Part shown: positions 25,222 through 33,329 of the stretch, one piece after another
Numbering within the stretch: the first letter of the stretch is position 1
How the letters are laid out: the number at the start of each line of letters is the position of its first letter
Translations under genes and position numbers: made by a program
The notes under the pieces: model-generated
Seen by the model: the letters and a program-made list of their open reading frames with translations, nothing else
Told to the model about the DNA's origin: nothing
Database searches by the model: none
DNA from: Mucilaginibacter yixingensis
GTDB taxonomy: Bacteria; Bacteroidota; Bacteroidia; Sphingobacteriales; Sphingobacteriaceae
Reading direction: 5' to 3'
DNA: 64,000 nucleotides
Assembly: GCF_041080815.1 (NCBI RefSeq)
Contig: NZ_CP160205.1
Span: 1,178,001 to 1,242,000 of the forward strand

Positions 25222-27582
25222 TTACTTTTTCTTAGCGGTTTTTGTAGCTGCTTTGGCGGTTGTTTTTTTGCCGCCTTTTTTAGGTGCAGCAGGTGCCGCT
25301 TCAGACAGGGCTACACAGTCGGCATAGGTTAACGTTTCCGGTGTTTTGTCTTTCGGAATTTTTAGGTTTTGCTTGCCAAATTCAATGTATGGTCCCCAGC
25401 GGCCGTTCAATATTTTTACGTCCGGATTTTCATCAAAAGTGCGGATCAATCGCTCTGCATCTTTTTTGCGTTTTGCCTCGATGATCTCGATTGCCTGCTC
25501 TTCGGTAACATCCAGCGGATCAATCTCTTTTGGCAACGAGTAAAAGGCGCTGTTGTGTCTGATATAAGGGCCGAATTTGCCGATTGCCACCGTCATCTCC
25601 TTGTCTTCAAAAAAGCCTACTTTCTTAGGCAGTTTGAATAGCTCCAGGGCTTCTTCCAGGGTGATGGTTTCAATCATTTGGCCGGCGCGCAGGCTGGCGT
25701 ATAGTGGTTTCTCGCCGCCTTCGGTTTCGGTTTCGCCAACCTGTACAAACGGGCCGTAGCGACCAATACGTACCGACATTTTTTTGCCGCTCTCAGGGTG
25801 TACGCCCAATTCGCGTTCGCCGGTGGCTTTGTCGGCAGTTTTGATGGTGTTCTCTACCTCCTGGTGAAAAGGCTGATAAAATTTGCGGATCATGTCGGTC
25901 CAATCCTTCATGCCCTGTGCAATTTCGTCAAACTCTTTTTCTACACCTGCGGTGAAATGAAAATCAACAATACCGTTAAAGTATTGCACCAGGAAATCAT
26001 TTACCACGGCGCCAATATCAGTAGGGAACATTTTATTACGTTCGGCACCGGTATTTTCTGTCAGTTCTTCTTTCTTGATCTCTCCGGCTTTCAAGGTCAA
26101 TACCTTGTAATTGCGCTGGCGGCCGTCGCGCTCCTCTTTCACTACATAGCCACGGTTCTGGATAGTAGAGATGGTAGGAGCATAGGTAGACGGGCGACCG
26201 ATACCCAGCTCTTCCAGTTTTTTTACCAGACTGGCCTCTGTATAGCGTGCCGGTGGGCGTGAGTAACGCTCGGTGGCGGTCATCTCGGTAAGGCTCAAAG
26301 TTTGGCCCTGAGCTAATGGCGGCAACATAGCGTTATCGCCGTCTTGCTGATTATCGTCCTCTTCATCGTGCGATTCGAGGTACACTTTTAAAAATCCGTC
26401 AAATTTTAATACCTCGCCGTTGGCAACCAGTTCTTCGCCACGGGTAGAGATGCCAATTTTAGCGGTAGTTTTTTCAAACAGCGCTTCGCTCATTTGCGAG
26501 GCAATGGCGCGTTTCCAGATCAGTTCATACAGGCGTTTCTCTGATGAATCACCATCATCAATGGTATGAACGTCAAAATATGTAGGGCGGATGGCCTCGT
26601 GCGCTTCTTGTGCACTGGCCGATTTGGTTTTGTATTTTCTAAGCTGATGGTATTTCTCGCCATAAGCACGGTTAATCTGATCACGGGCGGCATTCAGGGC
26701 CAGGTCAGACAGGTTTACCGAGTCGGTACGCATGTAGGTAATCTTACCACTCTCATACAGCTTTTGTGCAACAGACATGGTGCGCGATACCGAGAAGCCC
26801 AGCTTACGGCTAGCCTCTTGCTGCAAGGTAGAGGTAGTGAACGGCGCAGCAGGCGAGCGTTTGGCTGGCTTGGTTTCCAGCGAGTTTACTTTGAATGCTG
26901 CGCTGATGCAATCGTTCAGGAATTTCTCCGCGTCCTCTTGCTTGCTGTAGCGTTCAGGCAACTCAGCTTTAAAAGCATCTCTGCCTTTGCCAAATATGGC
27001 TATAATGCGGAAAGCCGCTTCTGCTTTAAATTTATTGATCTCGCGTTCGCGCTCTACAATGAGGCGCACGGCAACAGACTGCACGCGGCCGGCAGAGAGC
27101 GATGGTTTAACCTTTTTCCACAGTACCGGCGAAAGCTCGAAACCCACCAAACGGTCCAGTACACGACGGGCCTGTTGGGCGTTCACCAGGTTAAAATCTA
27201 TTTTGCGGGGACTTTCTATAGCCTTTAATATGGCAGGCTTGGTAATTTCGTGGAAAACGATGCGTTTGGTTGATGCATCTTTTAGGCCAAGGGTTTCATA
27301 AAGGTGCCAGGAGATCGCTTCACCCTCCCGGTCCTCATCGGATGCTAGCCAAACCGTTTCGGCTTCCTTAGCAAGTTTCTTTAGTTCGGTTACCAGCTGT
27401 TTCTTATCGGCCGGTATCTCGTACTTCTGCTCAAAGTTGTTGGCTACGTTGATGGCATCGTCGCTCTTTACCAGGTCGCGGATGTGGCCGTAGCTTGATT
27501 TTACGGTAAAATCCTTCCCGAGGTATCCCTCTATGGTTTTAGCCTTGGCAGGCGACTCGACAATTAGTAGATTTTTGGCCAT
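25222..27582 (-). CDS. topA: DNA topoisomerase I
   Basis: This 786-residue type IA topoisomerase relaxes negative supercoils. The Toprim domain with SDEDREGEA (81-89) lies near the N-terminus, the catalytic tyrosine is in KITYMRTDS (Tyr283), and the C-terminal part has repeated topoisomerase C domains (GRYGPFVQVG, GKFGPYIRHN, GRWGPYIEFG) instead of four-Cys zinc fingers. It ends in a Lys/Ala-rich tail (GGKKTTAKAATKTAKKK). The frame opens seven codons earlier, but MAKNLLIVESPAKAKTI is the conserved start. Confidence 0.97.
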   Translation of the reverse strand: MAKNLLIVESPAKAKTIEGYLGKDFTVKSSYGHIRDLVKSDDAINVANNFEQKYEIPADKKQLVTELKKLAKEAETVWLASDEDREGEAISWHLYETLGLKDASTKRIVFHEITKPAILKAIESPRKIDFNLVNAQQARRVLDRLVGFELSPVLWKKVKPSLSAGRVQSVAVRLIVEREREINKFKAEAAFRIIAIFGKGRDAFKAELPERYSKQEDAEKFLNDCISAAFKVNSLETKPAKRSPAAPFTTSTLQQEASRKLGFSVSRTMSVAQKLYESGKITYMRTDSVNLSDLALNAARDQINRAYGEKYHQLRKYKTKSASAQEAHEAIRPTYFDVHTIDDGDSSEKRLYELIWKRAIASQMSEALFEKTTAKIGISTRGEELVANGEVLKFDGFLKVYLESHDEEDDNQQDGDNAMLPPLAQGQTLSLTEMTATERYSRPPARYTEASLVKKLEELGIGRPSTYAPTISTIQNRGYVVKEERDGRQRNYKVLTLKAGEIKKEELTENTGAERNKMFPTDIGAVVNDFLVQYFNGIVDFHFTAGVEKEFDEIAQGMKDWTDMIRKFYQPFHQEVENTIKTADKATGERELGVHPESGKKMSVRIGRYGPFVQVGETETEGGEKPLYASLRAGQMIETITLEEALELFKLPKKVGFFEDKEMTVAIGKFGPYIRHNSAFYSLPKEIDPLDVTEEQAIEIIEAKRKKDAERLIRTFDENPDVKILNGRWGPYIEFGKQNLKIPKDKTPETLTYADCVALSEAAPAAPKKGGKKTTAKAATKTAKKK

Positions 27583-27709
27583 TAACGTTCTATTTTTTTG
27601 CAAACTAATAAATAAAGAAAGCCAAACGCAAATTTTTTGTTTGGCTATAGAGCTTATCGGGCATAAAACAGGCTGTGGTTTTACGCCCGGTATAAAAATG
27701 TATTAACTA

Positions 27710-28321
27710 TTATAAAATGCTAATGCCGGTAATTTCTTTTACCTTATAATAGCCTTTTGCCTGCGGCAGATAAACCTCCATTTCTTGCCAAGTTATCTTG
27801 ATTTTTTTGCCGGATGCTTTATAAGGTGGCTGCATAAAATTTGCAGATCCCGGAAACTCGCGCAGCCATAAAAAAGATTTTTCGCTGCCCGCCGCATCTG
27901 TTATAACAACATAGTTAAAGCCTTTAACATCAATACGTTTAAAGGTGCCAAAAGTTGAGTTTGCTAATGCCGCTGCCTTGTCTTTAGCCATTAGCAAACT
28001 TAGTTTTACAAAAGCATCGCATTTTTGCTTCATCAGGGTTTGTGCCAATTCAATGCCAATGGTGCGCATGGCATCTTGGTCTTCCATTTGCACTTTTTTC
28101 TCTGCCGCCAGATCCGGCAGTAAATCGGCATGCTGCATTACGCAGTTGGTATAGGCCTGTACGGCTTCGTCTTTGGTGTTTATTTTAGAGAGATCGAGTT
28201 TGGTTACACAGGCACACAAACTATCTGATAATCTTTTTTCTACAGGGCCAGGGCCAGCTGTTTGTGCTTTTACACTAACGGCAGCCAGAGCCAGGACGGC
28301 GATAAGTATAGGTCTCTTCAT
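27710..28321 (-). CDS. Secreted hypothetical protein
   Basis: This 203-residue protein has a signal peptide (MKRPILIAVLALAAVSVKAQ). The mature part has paired cysteines (LCACV, NCVMQ, KCDAF) in a helical N-terminal half and a beta-rich end. The arrangement is common in Bacteroidota exported proteins of unknown function. It lies upstream of topA on the same strand with a 127-bp gap, so co-transcription is possible. Confidence 0.72.
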   Translation of the reverse strand: MKRPILIAVLALAAVSVKAQTAGPGPVEKRLSDSLCACVTKLDLSKINTKDEAVQAYTNCVMQHADLLPDLAAEKKVQMEDQDAMRTIGIELAQTLMKQKCDAFVKLSLLMAKDKAAALANSTFGTFKRIDVKGFNYVVITDAAGSEKSFLWLREFPGSANFMQPPYKASGKKIKITWQEMEVYLPQAKGYYKVKEITGISIL

Positions 28322-28431
28322 ATAAACTGTTTCGGGCAAATATATATTTATTGTGCATAGTTAATGTTAAGAGTTGATTGATTGGGAATAATCGCCACGC
28401 AATGACGTGCTGGAGGGGAGCGTAGTTTCGC

Positions 28432-28515
28432 GTTAGGGATAGGAGCGGATACCGGCCCGTGGCTAAGGCCTGTGCAGTATGAGCGGATAGCCCGGCCCGA
28501 AGGGAACGCCCTCTG
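28432..28515. repeat. Dispersed repeat with GAGCGGATACCGGCCCGTG core
   Basis: The segment AGGAGCGGATACCGGCCCGT, then TAAGGCCTGTG...GTATGAGCG, recurs in opposite orientation at about 55915-55985. GC content is clearly above the surroundings. It may be a mobile-type intergenic repeat or a structured RNA; there is no gene. Confidence 0.5.
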
Positions 28516-28522
28516 TTAGAGT

Positions 28523-28697
28523 CATGATTTTTAGGATTTTTCGTTAGCTATTATTCTTTAAGGTACTCAAGAGGGCTTCGCCGTTTTATAGATTAACAGG
28601 ATGCTCGTATCTAATGGGTTGACTTACAGTTTGAAGATTTATTTGGTTGTTGGGGCAACAAGTATCCTGGTTAGTCCATAAAATCCTAAAAATCATG
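28523..28697. repeat. Intergenic element bounded by 18-bp perfect inverted repeats
   Basis: CATGATTTTTAGGATTTT at 28523-28540 is exactly inverted at 28680-28697. Between them are a copy of the 17352-type sequence (TTTAAGGTACTCAAGAGGGC) and AT-rich sequence without an ORF. At 175 bp with terminal inverted repeats it resembles a MITE. Its right end lies 12 nt before the rpsF promoter. Confidence 0.5.
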
Positions 28698-28708
28698 GTT
28701 CAAGACTG

Positions 28709-28739
28709 TTTGCATTATTAAATATTATGCCTACATTTG
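28709..28739 (+). promoter_or_regulatory. Promoter of rpsF-rpsR-rplI
   Basis: TTTG at 28709-28712, 19 nt, then TACATTTG at 28732-28739: a complete match to the Bacteroidota promoter (TTTG-N19-TAnnTTTG). The rpsF ATG is 43 nt downstream. Confidence 0.8.
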
Positions 28740-28781
28740 CAGCCCCGTTTAGTGCGGGATAATTTAAAAACAATAGCAATA

Positions 28782-29144
28782 ATGCAACAGTACGAAACAG
28801 TAGTAATCTTGACCCCGTTGTTATCAGAAGAGGCTGCGAAAGAGGTTAACGCCAAATTCAGCAAGATCCTTACAGATAACGGAGCCGAAATTATCCAGGA
28901 GGATAATTGGGGTCTGAGAAAATTAGCGTATCCAATTCAGAAAAAAAGCACTGGATACTATCACCTAACTGAATACAAGGCTCCGGGTGAATTGATCAGC
29001 AAACTGGAAGTCGAGTTAAAGCGTGATGAGCGCGTTGTACGTTTCCTGACCATTGCTTTGGACAAACATGCCGTTGCTTACAACGAGAAAAAACGTAGCG
29101 GTGCATTTAACAAAAAACCTGCTAAAACTACAGAGGAGGCTTAA
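28782..29144 (+). CDS. rpsF: 30S ribosomal protein S6
   Basis: This 120-residue small-subunit protein begins MQQYETVVILTPLLSEE, the conserved S6 N-terminus. The frame extends 15 codons upstream, but that part overlaps the leader just after the promoter. It is the first gene of the S6-S18-L9 operon. The C-terminal tail (KKRSGAFNKKPAKTTEEA) is variable and basic, as usual. S6 binds S18 on the platform of the 30S subunit. Confidence 0.97.
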   Translation: MQQYETVVILTPLLSEEAAKEVNAKFSKILTDNGAEIIQEDNWGLRKLAYPIQKKSTGYYHLTEYKAPGELISKLEVELKRDERVVRFLTIALDKHAVAYNEKKRSGAFNKKPAKTTEEA

Positions 29145-29147
29145 GAA

Positions 29148-29411
29148 ATGGCAAACGATCAAATTCAATACGTTACTGCCCCAAAGGTGGACGATAACCG
29201 TAAAAAATACTGCCGTTTCAAAAAGAACGGTATCAAGTATATCGATTATAAAGACGCAAACTTCCTTTTGAAATTTGTTAACGATCAGGGTAAAGTATTA
29301 CCTCGTCGTTTAACCGGTACTTCATTGAAGTTTCAGCGTAAAGTGGCTCAGGCTGTTAAACGTGCCCGTCACATTGGTTTATTACCTTATGTTACAGATT
29401 CATTAAAATAA
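29148..29411 (+). CDS. rpsR: 30S ribosomal protein S18
   Basis: This 87-residue protein has the S18 core KYIDYKDANFLLKFVNDQGK and the end QAVKRARHIGLLPY. It starts 3 bp after rpsF in the S6-S18-L9 operon and forms a heterodimer with S6 on the ribosome. There is one Cys (KKYCRFKKNG) but no zinc-binding set. Confidence 0.97.
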   Translation: MANDQIQYVTAPKVDDNRKKYCRFKKNGIKYIDYKDANFLLKFVNDQGKVLPRRLTGTSLKFQRKVAQAVKRARHIGLLPYVTDSLK

Positions 29412-29426
29412 GCAGGAGGTTAAACA

Positions 29427-29870
29427 ATGGAAGTTATTTTAAAACAAGATATTAAAAACCTCGGCGAGAAGGATGATATCGTAAAAGTAAAAGCTGGTTA
29501 CGGTCGTAATTTCCTGATTCCTCAGGGTTTTGCTCAGCTGGCTACTGAAAGCGCACGCAAAGTATTAGCTGAAAACCTGAAACAAGCTGCGTTTAAACAA
29601 GAGAAAATCCGCAAAGATGCTGATGCTGTTGCTGCTAAACTGGAAGGTGTAAAACTGACCATCGGCGCTAAAGCTGGCGAAACTGGCAAAATCTTCGGTG
29701 CTATCAACACTATCCAGGTTGCTGATGCTCTGAAAAAACAGGGTTTTGAAGTTGACCGTCGTCGTATCACTTTCGATCAGGAGCCTAAATTCCTGGGCGA
29801 GTACACTGCTAACCTTAACCTGCACAAAGAGGTTAAAGTACAGGTACCTTTTGAAGTGGTTGCCGAGTAA
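29427..29870 (+). CDS. rplI: 50S ribosomal protein L9
   Basis: This 147-residue protein has the N-terminal RNA-binding domain (MEVILKQDIKNLGEKDD, then GYGRNFLIPQGFA), a long connecting helix and the C-terminal domain (FGAINTIQVADAL). The AGGAGG-like sequence at 29413-29418, about 8 nt upstream of the ATG, is a strong ribosome binding site for this phylum. It is the last gene of the operon, followed by a terminator. Confidence 0.97.
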   Translation: MEVILKQDIKNLGEKDDIVKVKAGYGRNFLIPQGFAQLATESARKVLAENLKQAAFKQEKIRKDADAVAAKLEGVKLTIGAKAGETGKIFGAINTIQVADALKKQGFEVDRRRITFDQEPKFLGEYTANLNLHKEVKVQVPFEVVAE

Positions 29871-29916
29871 TTGACCCCACCCAACCCTCCCCGAAGGAGA
29901 GGGCTTGAAAAGATAG

Positions 29917-29950
29917 AAAGGTGATTGGAATTTTCCAGTCACCTTTTTTT
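29917..29950 (+). terminator. Terminator of the rpsF operon
   Basis: AAAGGTGATTGGAA pairs with TTCCAGTCACCTTT (one G-T pair) and is followed by a T-run, 46 nt after the rplI stop. Confidence 0.85.
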
Positions 29951-30058
29951 GTTTAAAGACGTTTGCAATAACGCTTGATGGGTGGATAGAAAAACTGCAA
30001 CTTAGCATAGTACCTAAACGGTTGCAAAATGTATAAGCGGTTAAAACCATATATAAAA

Positions 30059-30886
30059 ATGAAAAAACTACTACCTGCCCTTTTTGTCCTGTTTGCTTTA
30101 ACAGCCGGCGCCCAGCAACATGAACTAAAAAAACTCTGGCAAACCGATACCGTGGTGCGCACGCCAGAGTCTGTTTTGCCCGATTTAAAAAAGAAGATTC
30201 TTTATGTTTCTGAAATTGAAGGCGACGGCAATACCAAAGACGGTAAAGGTGGCGTGGCAAAACTTGGTTTAGATGGCAAGATTATTAACCTGGATTTTAC
30301 CACCGGGTTAAACGCCCCTAAAGGTTTGGGCCGTTTTGGCAATACACTTTATGTAGCCGATTTGACCGAAATTGTGGAAGTAAACATGAACACTGGCAAG
30401 GTGATCAAAAAGATCCCGGTAGCGGGTTCTAAATTCTTGAACGATGTGACGGTGGATGACAAGGGGACGGTATACGTGTCAGACACCCGCGTAAATGTGA
30501 TTTATAAACTGGAAAATGGCCAGGTGTCTGTATTTTTAAATGACGCGAAGGGTGCCAACGGCCTTAAAGCTATCGGTACCGATTTGTATGCGTTAGTTAA
30601 CCCCGATTTAATTAAGATAGATGCCAGCGGGAAACGCACAACTATTGCCACCCTGCCTTGCGGCGGCGATGGATTGGAGCCCATTGGTAATGGCGACTGG
30701 CTGGCCACCTGCTGGAACGGTTATATTTTCTACGTAACGGCCGCAGGTAAGGTAGAAACGCTGCTTGATATCCATGGCGGTAAACTTAATACAGCCGATA
30801 TTGGTTACGACCCGCAAAAGCATATTGTTTATGTGCCCACATTTAATGGCAACATGGTGCAAGCGTTTGAGTTGGTTTCGAAGTAA
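30059..30886 (+). CDS. Secreted SMP-30/gluconolactonase-like beta-propeller protein
   Basis: This 275-residue exported protein has a signal peptide (LLPALFVLFALTAGAQ) and a six-bladed propeller, suggested by repeated segments such as PESVLPDLKKKILYVSEIEG, NDVTVDDKGTVYVSDT and NTADIGYDPQKHIVYVPTFN. The NDVTVDD/VSDT pair matches the calcium- and substrate-site region of SMP-30-like proteins. It starts at the ATG at 30059; the ten upstream codons of the open frame are not signal-like. The substrate is unknown; hydrolysis of a sugar lactone is one possibility. Confidence 0.75.
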   Translation: MKKLLPALFVLFALTAGAQQHELKKLWQTDTVVRTPESVLPDLKKKILYVSEIEGDGNTKDGKGGVAKLGLDGKIINLDFTTGLNAPKGLGRFGNTLYVADLTEIVEVNMNTGKVIKKIPVAGSKFLNDVTVDDKGTVYVSDTRVNVIYKLENGQVSVFLNDAKGANGLKAIGTDLYALVNPDLIKIDASGKRTTIATLPCGGDGLEPIGNGDWLATCWNGYIFYVTAAGKVETLLDIHGGKLNTADIGYDPQKHIVYVPTFNGNMVQAFELVSK

Positions 30887-30921
30887 TTTCGAATTTCGGA
30901 GTTTCAATTTCGGATTTTAAA

Positions 30922-30967
30922 ATATACAAAGAGCGTGATCGGTTTACCAATCACGTTCTTTGTATAT
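30922..30967. terminator. Long hairpin between the propeller gene and mtgA
   Basis: ATATACAAAGAGCGTGAT pairs with ATCACGTTCTTTGTATAT (18 bp, one G-T pair) around 10 nt. There is no long T-run, so termination strength is uncertain. A half-copy of the REP-like repeat (GTCATGCTGAAACAAGTTCG) follows at 30977. Confidence 0.6.
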
Positions 30968-31062
30968 AAGCAGGTCATGCTGAAACAAGTTCGGGACGGT
31001 GCATAATGAATAAATCCGAAATCGAAATTCCGAACTCCGAAATAAGGAGTTATTTTCGCACT

Positions 31063-31776
31063 ATGAAAAAGAACTTCCGCCGCGGCGGGACTGGCATCGG
31101 TCGCCTCATCTGGCGCATTATTCGTTTGGCTTTTGTGTTGTTTTTTGGCATTACCATCCTTTGGGTGCTGCTGTACCGCTTTGTTAATCCACCGGTAACG
31201 TGGCTGATGATTAGTCGCGGATTTGAGCAAAAGGCAGAGGGTAAGCCATGGAAGATAGATAAGCAGTGGGTGGATATTGACTCGATTTCTGAAAACATGA
31301 AGCGCGCTGCCGTAGCTGCTGAAGATGCCCGGTTCCTGGATCATTATGGCTTTGATTTTAAGGCCATGGAACGTGCTTTTGAAAAGAATGCCAAAGGCAA
31401 AAAGCTCTCTGGCGGCAGCACCATATCGCAACAAACGGCCAAGAACGTTTTCTTATGGGAGGGGCGTTCTTATATCCGTAAAGGTTTCGAGGCTTATTTT
31501 ACCATGCTGATTGAAGTTTGCTGGAGCAAGAAACGCATTATGGAGGTGTACCTGAATGTGATTGAAATGGGTGACGGGATCTATGGAGTAGAGGCCGCTT
31601 CGCAATACTATTATCATAAACACGCTTCAGAGCTTACCCGCAGCCAGTCGGCGGCCATTGCTTCCATATTCCCAGATCCACGAAAATGGTCACCTCTTAA
31701 CCCTAATGCCCGGGTAATCCACAAGCAATATTTTATTAAGAAGAACATGCGCAGGCTGGGTCCGCTGGATTTTTAA
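31063..31776 (+). CDS. mtgA: Monofunctional biosynthetic peptidoglycan transglycosylase
   Basis: This 237-residue GT51 enzyme polymerises lipid II glycan strands. One N-terminal membrane helix (IIRLAFVLFFGITILWVLLY) anchors the periplasmic catalytic domain. The catalytic Glu is in AAEDARFLDHYGFD, the second motif is GGSTISQQTAKNVFLW, and KKRIMEVYLNVIEMG closes the site. It has no penicillin-binding transpeptidase domain. The ATG at 31063 is chosen over an upstream in-frame ATG because the region between is repeat-like intergenic sequence. Confidence 0.95.
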   Translation: MKKNFRRGGTGIGRLIWRIIRLAFVLFFGITILWVLLYRFVNPPVTWLMISRGFEQKAEGKPWKIDKQWVDIDSISENMKRAAVAAEDARFLDHYGFDFKAMERAFEKNAKGKKLSGGSTISQQTAKNVFLWEGRSYIRKGFEAYFTMLIEVCWSKKRIMEVYLNVIEMGDGIYGVEAASQYYYHKHASELTRSQSAAIASIFPDPRKWSPLNPNARVIHKQYFIKKNMRRLGPLDF

Positions 31777-31787
31777 ATCTTACCGTT

Positions 31788-32315
31788 ATGCTATTGAGTG
31801 GTATTGATTTTGAGGGATCTGTTAAAACCGGCCGTATAAAGTGGGAGGGTGAAGGATTCCTCAACCATTACGTGTTATTCTTGATGCCCGTTTTTGCATT
31901 GATAATCGCGATTATCAATGTTGTCAATTATCAATATTATGTTTGGCAAATTTGGTCTGCCGTTTCTGTTTTTCTATCTTTTCTGATTCTCGTAACAATA
32001 AGGAAAAATGATAAATTGATTAAAGTACCGTTTAACAGCTCTTTTATCGATTTACGTCGAACTATTAAAGAAGAGTTTGAACCACTGGGATGGAAAGTTC
32101 TACGAAGCAACCCTCAGTATCTTACGGCAGAAAAGAAGAATAGAGGGATAGGTAGTAGAATGGCTGTTCTTAATTATGAAGGCGAGATCTACATCAATAT
32201 TATTAATAATACGAGTGTCAACGGAAACTATATTCCTTTTTCATTGGGGCGAAATAAAAAATTTAAAAAAAAATTGGTTGAACTAATAATCAATCAACCA
32301 ATCTCCAAACGTTGA
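31788..32315 (+). CDS. Hypothetical membrane protein
   Basis: This 175-residue protein has two hydrophobic helices near residues 28-46 and 52-70 and a C-terminal cytosolic part of about 100 residues (WKVLRSNPQYLTAEKK...) that looks like a small alpha/beta domain. It is slightly AT-richer than its neighbours. No family is recognised. It follows mtgA by 11 bp and may be co-transcribed with it. Confidence 0.65.
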   Translation: MLLSGIDFEGSVKTGRIKWEGEGFLNHYVLFLMPVFALIIAIINVVNYQYYVWQIWSAVSVFLSFLILVTIRKNDKLIKVPFNSSFIDLRRTIKEEFEPLGWKVLRSNPQYLTAEKKNRGIGSRMAVLNYEGEIYINIINNTSVNGNYIPFSLGRNKKFKKKLVELIINQPISKR

Positions 32316-32327
32316 AACAAATTTCTC

Positions 32328-32828
32328 TCAGTGTAAACTAATTACCCTGGTTAACTGCCATTGTTCACCTTTTTTCTGCCAAATGGCTACAAATTTGCTG
32401 GGCTGGCTCTCGCCTGGTTCTGCAATATTGCGGAAGCTGTGATAGCCAAATTCTACGGCACCATAACCAGGAATTTCGTAAACTTCCAGGCTGCCCAGCG
32501 TCAGGGTGCGTGTAACTTTACCATAAATGTTTTTTCTGAGCGAGGCTAGGTTATCTGCCTTTGAGGTTGATAGTCCGGCACGATCGTGGTAAAACTCCAG
32601 GTCTTCGGAGGTGAGCGAGTCGATGATTTTCTCATTACCGGTGTTGTAGGCTCCGAAGTAAATACTATCTATCCGGGCAATGGTTTTATACAGTTGGATA
32701 TTGCCTGGGGTATACGGCTTGGGGGTATAACGTTTGTCTGTTGATGGTTTTGTTTGGGCCGAGGCCATGCTTGCATACATTAGTAAAGCCAGACTAAGGG
32801 ATAGGATGGAGGCTATTTTGTTTCTCAT
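32328..32828 (-). CDS. Exported NTF2-like (SnoaL/DUF4440) protein
   Basis: This 166-residue protein has a signal peptide (LSLSLALLMYASMASAQ) and a single cone-like NTF2 domain: IDSIYFGAYNTGNEKIIDSL at its start, DLEFYHDRAG, and strands ending SKFVAIWQKKGEQWQLTRVI. Such domains bind small molecules or act as simple isomerases; nothing points to the ligand here. The start at 32828 was chosen because it gives a clean signal peptide. Confidence 0.75.
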   Translation of the reverse strand: MRNKIASILSLSLALLMYASMASAQTKPSTDKRYTPKPYTPGNIQLYKTIARIDSIYFGAYNTGNEKIIDSLTSEDLEFYHDRAGLSTSKADNLASLRKNIYGKVTRTLTLGSLEVYEIPGYGAVEFGYHSFRNIAEPGESQPSKFVAIWQKKGEQWQLTRVISLH

Positions 32829-32920
32829 GCTTGTTGGACGCATTAGCAAACCGTTAGGTTACACCAATCTGATGATTTACTTTTGACCTGAAAATTACGC
32901 ATCGGCCCAAACTCTTTCCC

Positions 32921-32928
32921 TAACTTTG
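32921..32928 (+). promoter_or_regulatory. -7 box directly before the truncated haemoglobin gene
   Basis: TAACTTTG fits TAnnTTTG and ends 4 nt before the ATG, so the transcript probably starts at or next to the start codon (leaderless). The spacing is the same as in the sulfate operon leader. Confidence 0.5.
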
Positions 32929-32932
32929 CCAC

Positions 32933-33325
32933 ATGGACGCACCAAAGCAAATTCTGACATTAGACGATATCAAACTGCTGGTAAATACTTTTTACGGCAA
33001 GGTGCGTGCGGATGAATTGCTTGGTCCCATCTTTGATGCCCGCATTGAAGACCGCTGGCCTATGCACCTGGAAAAGATGTATCAGTTTTGGCAAACCACC
33101 TTGCTGGGCGAGCATACCTACAGTGGTAGGCCATTTCCCCCACATGCTACTTTACCCATTGCACATGAGCATTTTGAGCGCTGGGTAAGCCTTTTTTACG
33201 CTACGGTAGACGAACTGTTTACCGGCGACAAAGCCGATGAAGCCAAATGGCGTGCGGCCAAAATAGCCCAGATGTTTGAGGCCAAGGTTTGGCATTTTCA
33301 GAACCATCCTGGTGCCATTCAGTAA
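32933..33325 (+). CDS. Group III truncated haemoglobin
   Basis: This 130-residue globin has the group III pattern: a short N-terminus, FYGKVRADELLGPIF, then WPMHLEKMYQFWQTTLLG and the proximal-histidine segment LPIAHEHFERWVSLF. It probably binds O2, NO or peroxide in the cytoplasm and may take part in nitrosative or microaerobic stress responses. It is a single gene, convergent with a phospholipase-like gene 4 bp away. Confidence 0.9.
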   Translation: MDAPKQILTLDDIKLLVNTFYGKVRADELLGPIFDARIEDRWPMHLEKMYQFWQTTLLGEHTYSGRPFPPHATLPIAHEHFERWVSLFYATVDELFTGDKADEAKWRAAKIAQMFEAKVWHFQNHPGAIQ

Positions 33326-33329
33326 ATAA

